Assembly: GCA_016802295.1 (NCBI GenBank)
Contig: JAESIW010000031.1
Span: 122,251-186,250, forward strand
Source of the DNA: Brachionus rotundiformis
Lineage: Eukaryota > Rotifera > Eurotatoria > Ploima > Brachionidae
Length of the DNA stretch: 64,000 nucleotides
Direction: 5' to 3'
In this document: positions 47,607 to 60,310 of the stretch, piece by piece
How the letters are laid out: every line of letters begins with the position of its first letter
Position numbering within the stretch: position 1 is the stretch's first letter
The notes under the pieces: model-generated
What the model was told of the DNA's origin: nothing
The model's input: only the letters and a program-made list of their open reading frames with translations
Database searches by the model: none
Made by a program: the position numbers and the translations under genes

Positions 47607-49738
47607 AATTAGTTCCTTGATCGCAAAAGTTTCTAGTCGTTGTTCATAATGGTTTGTTAGAAATTAGGCCTTAATGTTTTTTATTTATACTAAAATACGA
47701 CTTTTCATTCCAAGTTTTTATAAATTTTTATTTTTGTTTGTCAAAATATTACAATCCTAAGTTGTAGCTACGAATTGAATAAATGTCAGGTATTTGTGAT
47801 GTGTTTTGATTAGGACTTCTATGGTATATTTGTTTAATTGTTTACTAAGTACTCTTATTCTTAATGCCAGATTATTGTAAATTAATTTTTTTTCTGGATT
47901 TATATATATTTTTTTAATTTCGTTCTGCTCACATGAGTTACCTTATATTGTTATTTTTTTTATTTTTTTTTTGATGAAAATATTAATTGAGAAAATGTTC
48001 AATCATTAGTTGTTCTTTTTTTTTCTTGAAATTTTCTTTTAAAAAAGATTATAGGTAATAAAATAGAAAAAAAAGTATATTTTTTAATTGAATATTAAAA
48101 TTTTGAAATTTGTCTAAAAAGCTCTCCAAAAATTGCCAAAGATTTAGAGTTAACATGATAAGGACCTTGGTATCCCTTGAAATGCAGAAATATGAACGAG
48201 ATTTAAATAGCTGTAAGCAAAAAGACTTGAAAATAAACAAGTAAATGAAGATGGAAATAAACAATTGACTCAAGTAATCCGAAGCCATTAAAAAACATGA
48301 AAACATAATTGATAATTAAGATTTTTAAATTTAACCCACTGAAATATCCATTCTAATCCGAGAAGAAATCTTATCTGACAAAAGATGCTTATAATTTGAA
48401 AATCAATTGAAATTTAGGCGCTTAGTTATCAATATAATTTGCCATTGAGATATAATTTTTCTGATATACATATTAAAAAGAAGCATTTCAAAAGAAAATA
48501 ATAATCTTTTTTTTGATAAAAAATCTGGTTGAATTCGTTTGGGAAAATAAATGTAAGAAAAAATGCTTAGTCGTTCTTAATTTTTTTCTTAAATTGAATA
48601 CAAGTCCTATCTGAAGACATTCATTTTCTTTAAGTTTAAATTAATTAAAATTTTCTATATGAAAAAAAAAAAAATTTGAAATTATTTTCAAAGCTATTTT
48701 TAGAAGTGATTATAAAATAAGCTATTGTTTTAAAAAATTAACAATAAATAATTAAATAAAGAATTCAAATATGACTTAATTAACATCATTTTTATAATCG
48801 ATAATTAAATTTTAGCTAATGATAAAATAATATTAATAAATGAGAAGAAATATTATTTGATTCTTTAAGTTTATTGAAATATCAATACCAATTTACAAAT
48901 AATTAAATTGTAGATATATGCTTAAGTTGGTACATACCTTTGTTTGGTTGATGAAGTTGTATGATCTATTTTGTCAAAAAATGTCCAATTCAAACCATGT
49001 TTGATTTAAAGCCAAGTTTTCAATCTAAATTAGAAACTTAATAGAATAAATATTGAAAATTATTTATAAATCTGAAGATTATATATGATGATTCTCTCTC
49101 TAAGAAAAATTATAATAAATTTGGTTTTTTTTATAAAAAAATTTCAATGCAAACCAGCATGTATTTTTTTAACTAATCGAGAAATAGGTTTATAATTCAC
49201 GTTTTGGTACTTTTACTTATCTGATATGATTTTGTTCTTAATCGGTAGCTAAACTAGTGATGTAAACAATCCCTCTAATAAAATGATAACACAAAAAGGT
49301 GAACAGATAAAACATTGGCACATAAGAACAAGAAAATATTTGTACAAAACTTTTCATGCTAATTTTTTTTGTACCAAAAATATCTTAAATTAAATTAATT
49401 GAAAAGTTTTATTCTAATTAATTAAATTAAATAAACAAAATTTAAAAAATGAAAAAGCTAAAAATCTAGTTTTATCGAAATTAATAAATTAAAATTTTGT
49501 ATACGCTCATTAAGAAGCAATTGTTTTTAAATTTTCCTCTATCATGGTTACATTATTGGCATGATAAAAATAAATCAAAAACTCCACAAGTATAAAAAAA
49601 CTAACTACTATTTAAAAGACTATTTTAGAATCTATATATATTTTATTATCTGCAAAAATGCATCTGTTAAATAAAAAAATCATATATATATTTTTTTTTA
49701 CTATTATTTAAATAAAATTTAAATTTATTTAAAATATA
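47607..49738. other. Long intergenic region
   Basis: 2.1 kb of AT-rich DNA between the bHLH-PAS gene and the methyltransferase gene, both plus strand. It includes the presumed 3' UTR at the left and a promoter at the right. No ORF, repeat or stable hairpin stood out. Confidence 0.5.
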
Positions 49739-50982
49739 ATGACCACATTTGACGAAAAAGCAGGTTCTTATTTCGACAGCTATGATAATATAACAGTGCA
49801 TAACTTGATGCTAAGAGATAAGCCTCGCGTGACCAAATATCGCGATGCCATTTTAAAAAGCAAAAATCAATTCAAAGACAAAGTAATCCATGAAAAATTT
49901 GATCTCATAATAACAAATTAACTTATCGTAATAGATAGTACTAGATGTTGGTTCGGGAACTGGAGTTTTGTCCATATTTTGTGTCCAAGCAGGAGCTAGA
50001 CATGTTTATGCGGTCGAGGCTTGTCACGGAATAGCAGAACTGTCAAAATCTATTATCAAAGATAATGGTATGGAAGACAAAATCACAGTATTAAATCAAG
50101 AGATTGAAAAACTTCAACTTCCTGTAAATGAAGTTGACATTATTGTCTCGGAATGGATGGGCTTTTACCTTGTTCATGAAAGCATGCTTAAGTAAACCTA
50201 GAACATTCAATTTTTTGTTATAAAATTATCTTATTATATCAAGTTCAGTTTTGTACGCAAGAGATAAATGGCTTAAGAAAGACACAGGTGTAATGTATCC
50301 ATCGGTGGCCTATCTTTATGTCTGTCCTGTTGAAATGACTGATTATTTGAATGAAAATTTGTCCTTTTGGACCAATTTTTACGATATTAACTATCAGTCA
50401 ATGAGCAAAGTGTACCGCGAGACACTTGTTTCCAGACCGGTTGTGGAAATTATAAAAAGTGATCAAATGATAGATGAGGAACAAATACTTGCATCATTTG
50501 ATTTGAGAAAAGTTAACATAAAAGACTTGGAGAGTATACAAGAGTATAATTTGGAATTTACGGCAAGAAAAGACTGTACTTTGCATGGTTTTGCCTTTTG
50601 GTTCGATGTGGTATTCGACACCGATGAGGAAACAGTGACTTTGCATACTGGACCTAATAGCGAGCCTACACATTGGAAACAAACGATAGCACTCTTACCA
50701 GAAGCCATACATTCGTTTGCTGAAAATAATAACCAGAATGAAAATGAACTGATAATAAAACAAAATTGTAATTTTATGTCATTTGTTATCCTTAATCAAT
50801 CGGATGATAATCCAAGAAATTATGAAATTGATATTGGTGTTGATTTGGGAAAAAATAATGATGAAGTAGAAAGTAGTGACAATGAGGAAGAAGAGCATCC
50901 AGTTCCTTGTGATTGTCAAAATATAAAATGTATTCTCATTAAAGCTACTTTAGAAAAATATGAAAATGAAAATAAAGAATAA
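49739..50982 (+). CDS. PRMT2: Protein arginine methyltransferase, PRMT2-like, without SH3 domain
   Basis: A class I AdoMet enzyme that methylates arginines in proteins; PRMT2 acts as a transcriptional coregulator. Exons 49739-49882, 49935-50191 and 50244-50982 (379 aa). Motif I is VLDVGSGTGVLSIF, post-I YAVEA, the double-E loop SEWMGFYLVHESML and the THW loop PTHWKQT; all catalytic elements are present. The N-terminus (TFDEKAGSYF..LMLRDKPRVTKY) and the middle (SVLYARDKWLKKD, DLRKVNIKDLES, TLHGFAFWFDVVF) match PRMT2 better than PRMT1 or PRMT6. Vertebrate PRMT2 has an N-terminal SH3 domain; here the protein begins just before the catalytic domain. A 40-residue acidic C-terminal extension (ESSDNEEEEHPVPCDC) is not typical. 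Confidence 0.88.
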
Positions 50983-51444
50983 AAAACATACTTTTTATAA
51001 TTAGTTTTCTCTTTAAAAGCTTTAAATCTTTTGGAAAAACAGCAAAATATGATTTAGATGATTAAATTTAAAGACAAGCAAATAAGATATCCTATAGATA
51101 TAAAAAAAAAACTAATTTTCATCTTATTAAGAGATAAAAAAATATTTGAAGTATTTTTTTCTTTTTGTTGATATTTTGAGTTTATTTATCTTAATAGCTT
51201 GCATAAAATTGACAATTATATCTTTTATTATTAACTTAGAGTAGTTTGATCTAAAAAAAAGATAGTTTCGTATACTCATTAATTATTTATTTTAAACTCT
51301 TTTTATATTATATCAAAAAAATCAATATAATTATTCAATTAAAAAATATTTATTAAAAAAATTAAAAATTTATATTTTAGTTTATGTTAAAAATTGAAGC
51401 TTAATGATTAGAATAAATTCGAAAATTTACAATTAAATAGATAA
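50983..51444. other. Convergent intergenic region
   Basis: AT-rich 3' flanks of the PRMT2-like (+) and ERCC5 (-) genes. Nothing else was seen. Confidence 0.5.
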
Positions 51445-54400
51445 TCATTTTTTTTTGGGTTGTTTTTTAGATTTTGAATTAATATTAAACTCACTCGATT
51501 TTCGCTTTGGACAAGTTGATTCACCCTCAACTATAACAATATCTTGACTCTGTGATAGATCTATCTCTTCATCTTCAGATAAATTCAATTCCTTGGTTCT
51601 ATTTCGGTCCATGTCACTTTTGCTTCTATAAATACTGATCGCTTTTTTCATTCGTTTACTCTGTTTGGAAAAAGAAGACTTTTTGTCATAAGCAAAAAAA
51701 TTATCTATTGTTTTTTGAATAGTTGATTCATTAAAACGCCTCATTATGGGCACCAAATCGTCATCGATTTTTTTCACTGACCAATTCATTTTTTTGGTCA
51801 AAAATTTTCTCAGCGAATCCAAATCAGGCATTGACCAGCTAAATTGCTCCATGCTTTTGTCAATGTCCGGATTGATGTAAGCATTGTAGACAACTTCAGA
51901 TGGAAAGCTTTCCGACAAGTTTAACTTAATAAAAGCTTGTCGGGCTTTACTGGTTGATTTTGAGCCAGAGTTTTTTGCATTTGTGTGCCATTCTCTTCAC
52001 AAAATTAATTATTTTAAATTAATTTCTAAAAAAATTTATCAACAAACTTGAAATTTTGTAATTTTTGAAGACCATTTCCTTCAAATTCATTCAAAATTTC
52101 TACTGCTTTGACAATTCCAACATTTTCAACACCTTCAGTGTAATCACTTCCGACCAGCAAAGCAACATCAATTAATGCATCACGGTCCAGACCTAATTTA
52201 GGAAAAAATCTTTAAATTTTTTTCTTTTTTCTGCTAAAATAAAACCTATTTGTGACTTAATCACAGAATCTGAGTAAAAATCTATAAACTGATCAGTTCC
52301 AAAAAAATTCTTGTAGACTTTTTTGGCTCCGAACAACCAGACGTCCGAGTCCTCGGTTATCGAGCCGTCTGTTTGATTCGTATAATCGAGCTAGATAGTT
52401 TTCTTATTAAGAAAATAAGATAATATATATTTTAATCTAATTTACAAATGCACACTGGGCTTCGGCCTCTCCTGGACTCTGCACAAATGGTAAGCCAAAG
52501 AGTTGCAGCAAGAGCTTATTTTAAAAAGCTAAATTTTAAAAATTAAAAAAAAAATTTCTTCTACTTTGGCATCATCAATAATATGGCGTTCAACTGCGCC
52601 AGACAGCCTATCATTCAGTTCTTTTTCTCTAATTAATCTATTTGTTTCGTGAATTAAATTGGAATTCAAATTTTCCATTTGTTCCAAATCGAGACTTTTA
52701 TCATCTTCTAAATTCTCTTGAATTTCATTCAAAACTTCCAAAGAGCCATCAGATTGGGAAACCTCTAACTGCTTGCTATCATTTTGAGATTGAATTTGAA
52801 TTTTGTCAAACTCAACCATTTCTTTTATCAGTTCAACTTCATTTTCTTTCACTTCAACAAAATCTTAAATTGGATATTGTTATTTTATTTGATATCTTTG
52901 TGGATCTAGTGTCACCATCATCATCTTCATCTTCATCTGTGTCGTCATTAATTTCATGTATTTCATTTATTTGTGAACTTGTAGATGGTTCATTTCTCTT
53001 CTCAGAATTGTCTCTAATGATAGTTGTGGCTAATTTGACCATTTCTTCAGCTTGGCAATTTTTTTCAGCTTGAGACTTTTGGGTAGCTAAATTATCTTTT
53101 TGTATAAAAAAGGTGTCACTTTTTTCATTTATTTTTTGTAAAGTTTCATTATTTTCATAAGCAAGCAAGTTCAGATTAGAATGGTCAGGTTCAGTTTGTA
53201 CCAATTTTTGCTCAATTATTGAATTTTCTTCAATTCTTATGTACTTTTCATCAGCTTTATCATCAGTATTATCATTTATTTGATTATCAAAATTGGAAAC
53301 AAGCTCAATCTTGTTATCTTCATTGAATTCAATTCTAAAACTTGGTTCATTGTTAGGTTCCAAGTTGGCATTTTCATCTTCATTTAGATCATCAATATTT
53401 TTGCCATGAATATCTTGGAGAATATCTTTTGCCGTGAATTTATTGATTGTTTTTTTTGTAAACAATATGACTTCACTATCAGCTTCGGATGCCACTTTTT
53501 GATGGTACAAATTTTCAAAGCCAGTTCCAGACGAATATTGGGATTTAATATTTTTCTTAAGTTCATTTATCTTGTTAGATACACTGCTCTTTTTAAGCAA
53601 TAAATTCATTTGGTAATTGGAAAAATCATCAGATTTCTAATCATTTTAAAAAGTCTAAATTTTTTGCTTTTTTTTAATTAAATACAAAACCTGAGGAAAT
53701 TCATCAAAATTAAGGCTTTTTTTTTCTCTTAGCCTTTGTTTGTGGTCAAGAAGAATGTCAAACTTTACGTCATCAGGCAAACTTTCGAACACATTCTGGT
53801 CAATGTCTTCCAAATCAATGTATTCATATCGGTCAGTATTAGTCTCAATTTCCTCTTTAACTTCATCCGATTCATTTACAAGCTCAATAAGGCTTAAAAT
53901 TTAATTAAAATATTTCCTCATTAAGTTGTTTGACCACATTACTTTGGACTTTCTTTTAATATAAACAAATCATCCATGTCAATTTCTTTATTTTCCATTG
54001 ACTTGGACGATTTGGCAACTGAATTCTCAATCTGAAAATCGCCAGTTACACTTTTTAAGATGTGATTTTGGAGAATTTTTTTTTGAATTTGATCTTGGAT
54101 GTTTTTGGCCTTGTCTGATGCAGCGTTGCGACGCCGTTGCCTCTCTTTTAGCACTCTTTGCTTAAGCTTCGGCACATTGGGACCATCAAAAACAAATATT
54201 GGCTTAACTTTGAAGTAAAGAAGCTTACAAATGCGGTTGTAGAGTACCAGAATGTGACCATTGGCCGAACCTCGGACCCCTTTGTTAGCCTGATGTAGCC
54301 AAATGCTAATATTTAAACATAGAGTTAATTAAATAAAACAATACAATTAATAGTTTATTGGTAAGTTTTTAAAAAAAGGATATCAATAGCCAGCTTTTTT

Positions 54401-54471
54401 CCCTCTAGAGCTTGGAGCTTAACCGGCCTACTGGTGGGTTGTAGCAATTGCCAAAGACCTAGGACACCCAT
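51445..54471 (-). CDS. ERCC5: XPG/ERCC5 nucleotide-excision-repair endonuclease
   Basis: A structure-specific nuclease that makes the 3' incision in nucleotide excision repair. The N-terminal XPG domain starts MGVLGLWQLLQPTSRPVKLQ at 54471 and continues SIWLHQANKGVRG and VKPIFVFDGPNVPKLK. A long acidic, Ser/Asn/Glu-rich spacer (about 53930-52530) separates it from the XPG-I domain. That domain has LFGLPFVQSPGEAEAQCAF and ITEDSDVWLFGAKKVYKN, with the catalytic Glu and Asp residues. The helix-two-turn-helix follows (LLVGSDYTEGVENVG), then FPSEVVYNAYINP. Near the end QKTIDNFF fits a PIP box (Q-x2-I-x2-F-F). A Lys-rich tail ends SKKQPKKK. About nine exons, introns near 50 nt. All expected domains are present. 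Confidence 0.95.
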
Positions 54472-55341
54472 TTGAGATTTTCAATTTAAAAAAAATCTAA
54501 ATGAAATTCTTTATTTGATGGTTAAATAGAATGGCTTTTTTGGATCTCAGAATAAATTTTACATTTTCTTAAATAATTAAAAAATTGCTATTAAACCTAT
54601 TTAATTAATTATTACATTTTTGATTTTTTTATATTTGGTATTATTTTAAAGAATAAAATTAATTGAATAAAGGCTACTTGAAAAAAAAATAATCCATATT
54701 ATTTCTACATTTATGTTTATTTTTTTTTAATTTTTATCTTTATTATTGAAAAAATTAAAATCAAACTATTTTTTTAGCTTATTATTCCAATATTAAAGAT
54801 TAATTACAATTTAACTAATTATTCTTTTTGAGGACAAACTTTATGTCCTAACTAGTTTAAACAATTAAAATATATTTATTTTTTAATTTAAAACCACCTC
54901 ATTTATTAAACACATGACTAATTTAAATAAATAAATAATTTAATTCTTGCTATAGATTATGAATTTTTGTTACTAGGACTCGAAAATGTTAGTAGTAGTA
55001 ATGTTTAATTTTAGTCACCTCTCAAGCTTTTAAATAATTAATTCAGGTTCAATTTCGAGTTTAAACATGCTAATGGCTAATTAGCATATATCCTTCAAAT
55101 TAATTTACATTTCTGCGTTTTGCAGTATTGATTATGGTTTGGTATCGGATGAAAAAATAAAAATGCAGAAATATTTTCTAGTTAAAAATAAAAAATGACT
55201 AAGCTCTCATATTTTTTAATTTTATATGTATATAAATATATTATTAGATAGGTACTCAGTCATACTGTAGCATATAAAAACCATTCCAACGGTTACATAG
55301 AGAACACAGTTAAAATTAGTTAAGTTATAAAACTGGGAAAT
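54472..55341. other. Divergent intergenic region between ERCC5 and TBCEL
   Basis: 870 bp between divergent genes, so both promoters should lie here. AT-rich; no motif can be assigned. Confidence 0.5.
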
Positions 55342-56977
55342 ATGGAGCAAGGTGTTGGAGTACTGAGAGAAGATAAGCCTGAAGAAAAGAGCCTTTTGGA
55401 CGCCATCTACGAGCGCTACATTGACTTGGCTGACCTAAATGGTCAGCACACATATTCACTTCATTACAAAGGTGACTGTTTGACCAGGGCTGGTTTAAGC
55501 CAAAGACACACTCAAAATGAGAATAATGGTGCAGTGGTTAGCCAAAATGACATTCAAATTAGCATCACCACTTCGCCAAGAAAGTCAGGTAAGCCAGAAA
55601 GCCTATTTTGGTTAGGAATCGGACTTATCTTTTCTCTAATATAGTTTTTACATCAGTGAGCACAGTGCTCTGTCGCAAAGGCTTGAGCAAATGTGGTGAC
55701 TGCGCTGATTTGGAGAACAAATGTCAAAATTTAATGGAGTTAGACATTTCCAACAATTTGTTCAATGATTGGAATGAGGTAAGAAAAAATAAAAAAAAAT
55801 AAAATATTAAAATAAAAATTTTATTTTATTCTTTTTTTTTTAATATTAGATACGCAAGATGCTAAATTGTTTAAAGAAATTGAAGCATTTAAATTTGACA
55901 TCAAACAAATTGGCAGATTTTGGGCCAGAGACCAAGTATGATAATGAAGAAGAAAAAATTGAAAAAAATATCGAATACTTCAACATGGTATGGCCTGTAA
56001 ACGAAAATCAAAATTTATATGATAACTTGAAAACTTTGGTACTGAATGAATGCTTTGTTGACCTACGCATAATTGAGTGCCTTTTGAACCGCCTAAGCGG
56101 TCTAAATGAGCTCCATTTGTCCCGCAATGGCTACAAGCATGTTAACTTCTCAACAAATTTTGCCAAGCATTCAATAAAGGTTTTGTACATGAGCAACAAT
56201 TTGCTGGACAGTTGGAATCAAGTTGCCAAATTGGGTTTTTGTTTTCCGAATTTAGAACAGTTAGTTCTAAGTGGCAATCCATTGAAAAATTTCCAAATAG
56301 AGTCATATGAAGACTCGGAGTTGTTTGTCCAAAACAAAAATTCTGACTTGTTTAAAAATTTAAGCATTTTGAATATAAATAAAATAAAAATTGACCAATG
56401 GTCAAGTCTAGATGAGCTAAAACATTTTCCTAATTTGAAGCATATAAGAATTCATGATATCCCACTATTGGAAAATATCAATACTGAAGAAGAAAAGCAT
56501 AATTTACTAGTAGGCTATTTGGATAAGAATATATCTTATCTAAACGGAAGTAGCATTCCTAGCCAGTTTAAAGATACATGTGAGCGTAAATTTATGCGAT
56601 ATTTCATGGATCAAGAGAATAAACCTGACAGATATTTTGAGCTTCAGGCTAAACATGGCAAATTAAATCGTTTGGCCGATGTGAAACTTGATGTTGGAAA
56701 GACAGTTTATATGAAAATAAAGTACAATGATAAGTTTGTTCTTCAAAATGTTAAAGTGAAACAAACTGTTGGTGAGCTGAAAAAAAGCCTAGAAAGCTTT
56801 GTGGGCGAACCTTCGGCCAAGTTTAGGATATTTTATATTGATAAAGAGGCCGAAGCTGCTTTTGGTCATGATGAATTGAAGTTAAACAAGTCAAACTTAA
56901 TATCTCTAAAGCTGAAAGATGGAGATGAGTTTGACATTTGTTTGAAACAACCATCGCCAAATAAATCAATTAGATAG
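55342..56977 (+). CDS. TBCEL: Tubulin-specific chaperone cofactor E-like protein
   Basis: TBCEL is a relative of tubulin cofactor E that destabilises tubulin dimers. Three exons, splitting near 55590-55647 and 55778-55850. The N-terminus (SLLDAIYERYIDL) corresponds to the TBCEL leader and lacks the CAP-Gly domain of TBCE. Leucine-rich repeats follow: LMELDISNNLFNDWNE, LKHLNLTSNKLADF, LNELHLSRNGY, IKVLYMSNNLLDSW, LEQLVLSGNPLKNF. An LRR cap matches the family (HDIPLLENINTEEE, GYLDKNISYLNGS). The C-terminal ubiquitin-like domain has VKVKQTVGELKKSLES and LKLKDGDEFDICL. Length and domain order match vertebrate TBCEL. TBCE itself is the alternative, but without CAP-Gly it is unlikely. Confidence 0.9.
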
Positions 56978-58556
56978 ATCAATTTAATCATGTATTATAT
57001 TATTGCGTGTGTGTTTTTCTTTTTCTAATTAGCATTAATTTATTAGATAAATAAAATTTGTAATTAAATAATTTTATTTTACATTAATGAAAATTTATCA
57101 TGGCTTTACTATTCATGAAATTTTATCATAAATTTTTTTCTATTAATGAATATCAGTTAGCACTTCTTTTATTGTGCTATATTTGTTAATTAATTTTTAC
57201 TTCCGTGTGAAATTTTCTATCAGGATAACTTTTTGAATCTTGTTAAAAAATAACAATTGTTTAAACTTTGGGTGAATTGATAAATTGAAAAAATTCATTT
57301 TATACTCATTAAAAGTTATTTATTTAAAAAGAAAAATAAAGATGCATTTAACGTGAATATATTTGATAAAAAAGATCTTTTTTCAAATATAAGAAGAGGT
57401 TATATTAATTTTGTTTTTTGGAATAATAACATATTTTGTTTAATTTTGAATTAATACATAGCAATTTTTAACAATATTCTGAATTAATTAGCTATTTTGG
57501 GCTTAGATTGAAATTTCAAAAACAATAAACGATTAAGATGAAATATAAATTAAATGTATTTTTCTTTTAAAATCTTCAAAAGTAGATTTTTAATACTCTT
57601 TATTAAATTAAAGACGCATCTTCCAAGAAATTAAATGATAATTTTATTTTATTATACAATTTTTTTTAATTTTAATCTTAAATTATTTTTAGTTACTAGT
57701 TCATTTTAGAAATTACATAAACGCATAACTAAAATGTAACAAGGTTGATGATAAACCTTTAAAAAAATGTCTTAAAAACAATCAGACAGCACAATTAAGT
57801 AAAAAGTTTTTTCAAAGATAAAAAAATATGAGAAAAGTTTAAAAAAACTGTTTGTAAAATTATACTATATTGATCAAAAAATATATTTATGATAAGCATA
57901 GAACTATTTAGATTATTTTAAAAAAGTTTAAAATTGTCAAAATGTTAAAAAATATGTGATTAATAGAATAAAATTTGAAAAAAACTATCTAGACTATCTA
58001 CAATATCCATTCATTAATATTAGTGTTTATTATTAATAGTTTTTCTATAGAATATTGAAAAAAAATCACATGAAAATTATAAAGCTCACATAGTAAAAAA
58101 ATAAAAATAATTTGAAAAAGAGTTTTTCATAGTCAACAAAAAATATAAGACAAATTTTAAAATAATTTTTTGTCAAATTTTGGTCAAAAAAAAAATTTAT
58201 GTTAAATTGAGGTGCAGCAGGCAATAATAATTTTATAAAAGATAAACATTAAAAAAAAAATAATTATTTTAAATAAAAAGAAAAGTTATTTTTAGATTAA
58301 AATAAAAATAGATTTTTTAATTTTGTGTCATGCTGGTGCTGGTTCAAATCACCTGTATAGGTATCAGCCAGAACCGGTTATTTGTTACCAATATAAAAAA
58401 ACAATTTTTGATTTATTTCATTTTAATTCAGATTTAAATTTATGATAATTCTGCAAATAAAATGTTTTACATATCTAAAATAATAGGTATAAGAATTTTT
58501 GATAAACTATTTTTTAAAATTTAAAGCTAAATTTTTAAATAATACAATATTTCATT
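56978..58556. other. Intergenic region
   Basis: 1.6 kb of AT-rich DNA between TBCEL and TIMM29, both plus. The only non-AT-rich piece is about 58325-58390, containing a short nested inverted repeat (CTGGTTC at 58339 with GAACCGG at 58371). No gene was found. Confidence 0.5.
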
Positions 58557-59261
58557 ATGTCTTGGATTTTTAAAGGAAAAGCAAAAGGAATAGGAAGATA
58601 TGTGTCTAATCCATTCAAGAAATCGCCATCTCAAGCACCTCAAACGCCGAACGTACCAAAGTCTGGCATGGAAGATGTTAAGAATACAATCAGCATGAGA
58701 AACTCGGAAAATAGAGAGACCATTCGGAAAAAAATGCTTAACTACTTGAAGCAAATTTATACAGATTATGTAGATGTTGGAAAAGATACATATAAATCCA
58801 TGAAAGACCATCCATTTAAAGCCCTTGGCTATGGAATATTTATGAGCTCAGTAGTAATATTCTACAAGACATCGCCAACCAGAGTTGACTATGATGACAA
58901 ACGAAGGGAGCTTTTAAACGAGTTAATTATGTGTGGTAGCACATATAGCAAGCGATCTGAATTCTATTTAAATGAGGTGAACAAATTAGATAATTCAGGT
59001 CTATTGGAATACAAATCGTGTGTATTTTTTAGCCTAATTTTAGCAAGAAAATTTAGTGAATTTGATGACACATATGAAAAACAGTGTACTCAATTGCACT
59101 ACCCAAGCCGGTACAATATATTTAATTTGCCAAACAATATTTTAAAATTTATCAGCAGAATAGTAGACATAGGATTTTGCGGACAGTGGTATTTTTTGAA
59201 TAAAAATTTTGTTGATTTTGATATAAACGAGGAAGAATGGAATTCTAAATCATCAAATTAA
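58557..59261 (+). CDS. TIMM29: TIMM29-like subunit of the mitochondrial TIM22 carrier translocase
   Basis: TIM29 is a metazoan subunit of the TIM22 inner-membrane complex that inserts carrier proteins. It is a single exon of 234 aa. A basic leader (MSWIFKGKAKGIGRYV) fits mitochondrial targeting. DHPFKALGYGIFMSSVVIFY is the membrane segment and matches the family's Pro-aromatic-Lys/Arg-Ala start. Further on, YEKQCTQLHYPSRYNIFN and RIVDIGFCGQWYFL, followed by DFDINEEEW, match the conserved C-terminal half of TIM29. The vertebrate C-terminal tail is missing, so the protein is slightly shorter. TIM29 is poorly conserved, hence moderate certainty. Confidence 0.8.
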   Translation: MSWIFKGKAKGIGRYVSNPFKKSPSQAPQTPNVPKSGMEDVKNTISMRNSENRETIRKKMLNYLKQIYTDYVDVGKDTYKSMKDHPFKALGYGIFMSSVVIFYKTSPTRVDYDDKRRELLNELIMCGSTYSKRSEFYLNEVNKLDNSGLLEYKSCVFFSLILARKFSEFDDTYEKQCTQLHYPSRYNIFNLPNNILKFISRIVDIGFCGQWYFLNKNFVDFDINEEEWNSKSSN

Positions 59262-59484
59262 TTTTGGATTTTAACAATCGGTTTTCCAATTTTTGTTAAT
59301 TATATTTCAGTATTTGTTAAAGCAAAAATTATTTTTTTTAAATAAACAGGTTCTTGAATCCACTTAACTGTTTAAATTTAAAGCGAAAATTTATATTAAA
59401 TAAAATTTTTTTAAATTTGTAAATTTAACAGAAAAAAATCCAATTCATAAAAAATAATCAAAGAAAATAGAATAAATTTCTGAA

Positions 59485-60165
59485 TGTCACCCTCCTCTTT
59501 TCGCAACCGGGCTTGGGACCGGCTTTGGCAGAGTTATGACGGCGTCTTTCCCTAAGAAGCCAGTGGGACGTTCATCATAAACAGCGCCACTCATCCGAGC
59601 ACTCAAAATTGGCTGCGAACTCGGCAACTATTTAGACTAGCTTGGAACCACAAACCAAGCGACTTCTCTCTTTCAATTGAGATAAAGTCTTAACTTAAGG
59701 CTTCCAAAGTTACGTACTGTCTGCAGAGGGTCAGCTGTACAGCAGATTCTCGCTCCTTTCGGATTCTATACTGGGAGATGGTCGAAGCCAGCGGCGCCCT
59801 CATACGACAAGACTTGGACAAAGACCCGTAGGCCTATGTACCCGCCATACAGCTCTTCTGCAGACTACGTGAAAGACCACACACACACATACGATGCATG
59901 TGGCTGCCACCACCCTCCTCTTTTTTCATCAGGGCTTGGGACCTGCGGATCGGCAGAGTTATGGTGACTGCTTTATTCTATTTTATTTCTATGACATTTT
60001 CTAAAACAAAAATCTTTTCTTTTGAAAAAGTTCTGATTTTAAAAAATGAAATAATCATCCTATTTATACCCTTTGTCCTTTGTCTCCTTGAGTTAATTTA
60101 GCTAATTTAACTTATTTAGCTTAATACGGTCGTCCGTATGAAATTTCTGTATAATTTTAATTTCA
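59485..60165 (+). mobile_element. Dispersed repeat, copy 2 (full length)
   Basis: A 681-bp element, TGTCACCC to TTTCA. It has a core of about half G+C (59485-59965) and an AT-rich tail. The module at 59488-59544 is repeated directly but imperfectly at 59911-59966, a 423-bp spacing. Near the 3' end a palindrome ATACGG-TCGT-CCGTAT lies at 60124-60139. AAATTTCTG occurs just before the element (59474-59482) and again at 60141-60149. The 67-codon frame at 59898 recurs in copy 3 only because the DNA does; it looks non-coding. Confidence 0.85.
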
Positions 60166-60310
60166 GATATATTTAAAAAAAAATTTTTTTTCTATATAAT
60201 CTATATAATCATGGGTACTTTTTGATTAAATATGAATAAATTTATAATTTTATTATGATATTTATTAAAAAAATAAGAAAAAAAAATCAGAAAAATCTAA
60301 AAAATAAAAT

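Noticed and set aside
58331..58380. tRNA-like piece (GGTTCAAATC resembles a B box)
   Set aside because: No acceptor stem, anticodon arm or A box; only a small nested inverted repeat can be seen.
59898..60101. 67-codon frame repeated in copies 2 and 3 of the dispersed repeat
   Set aside because: The repetition follows from DNA identity. The frame spans the GC-rich core and AT-rich tail with no protein-like pattern.
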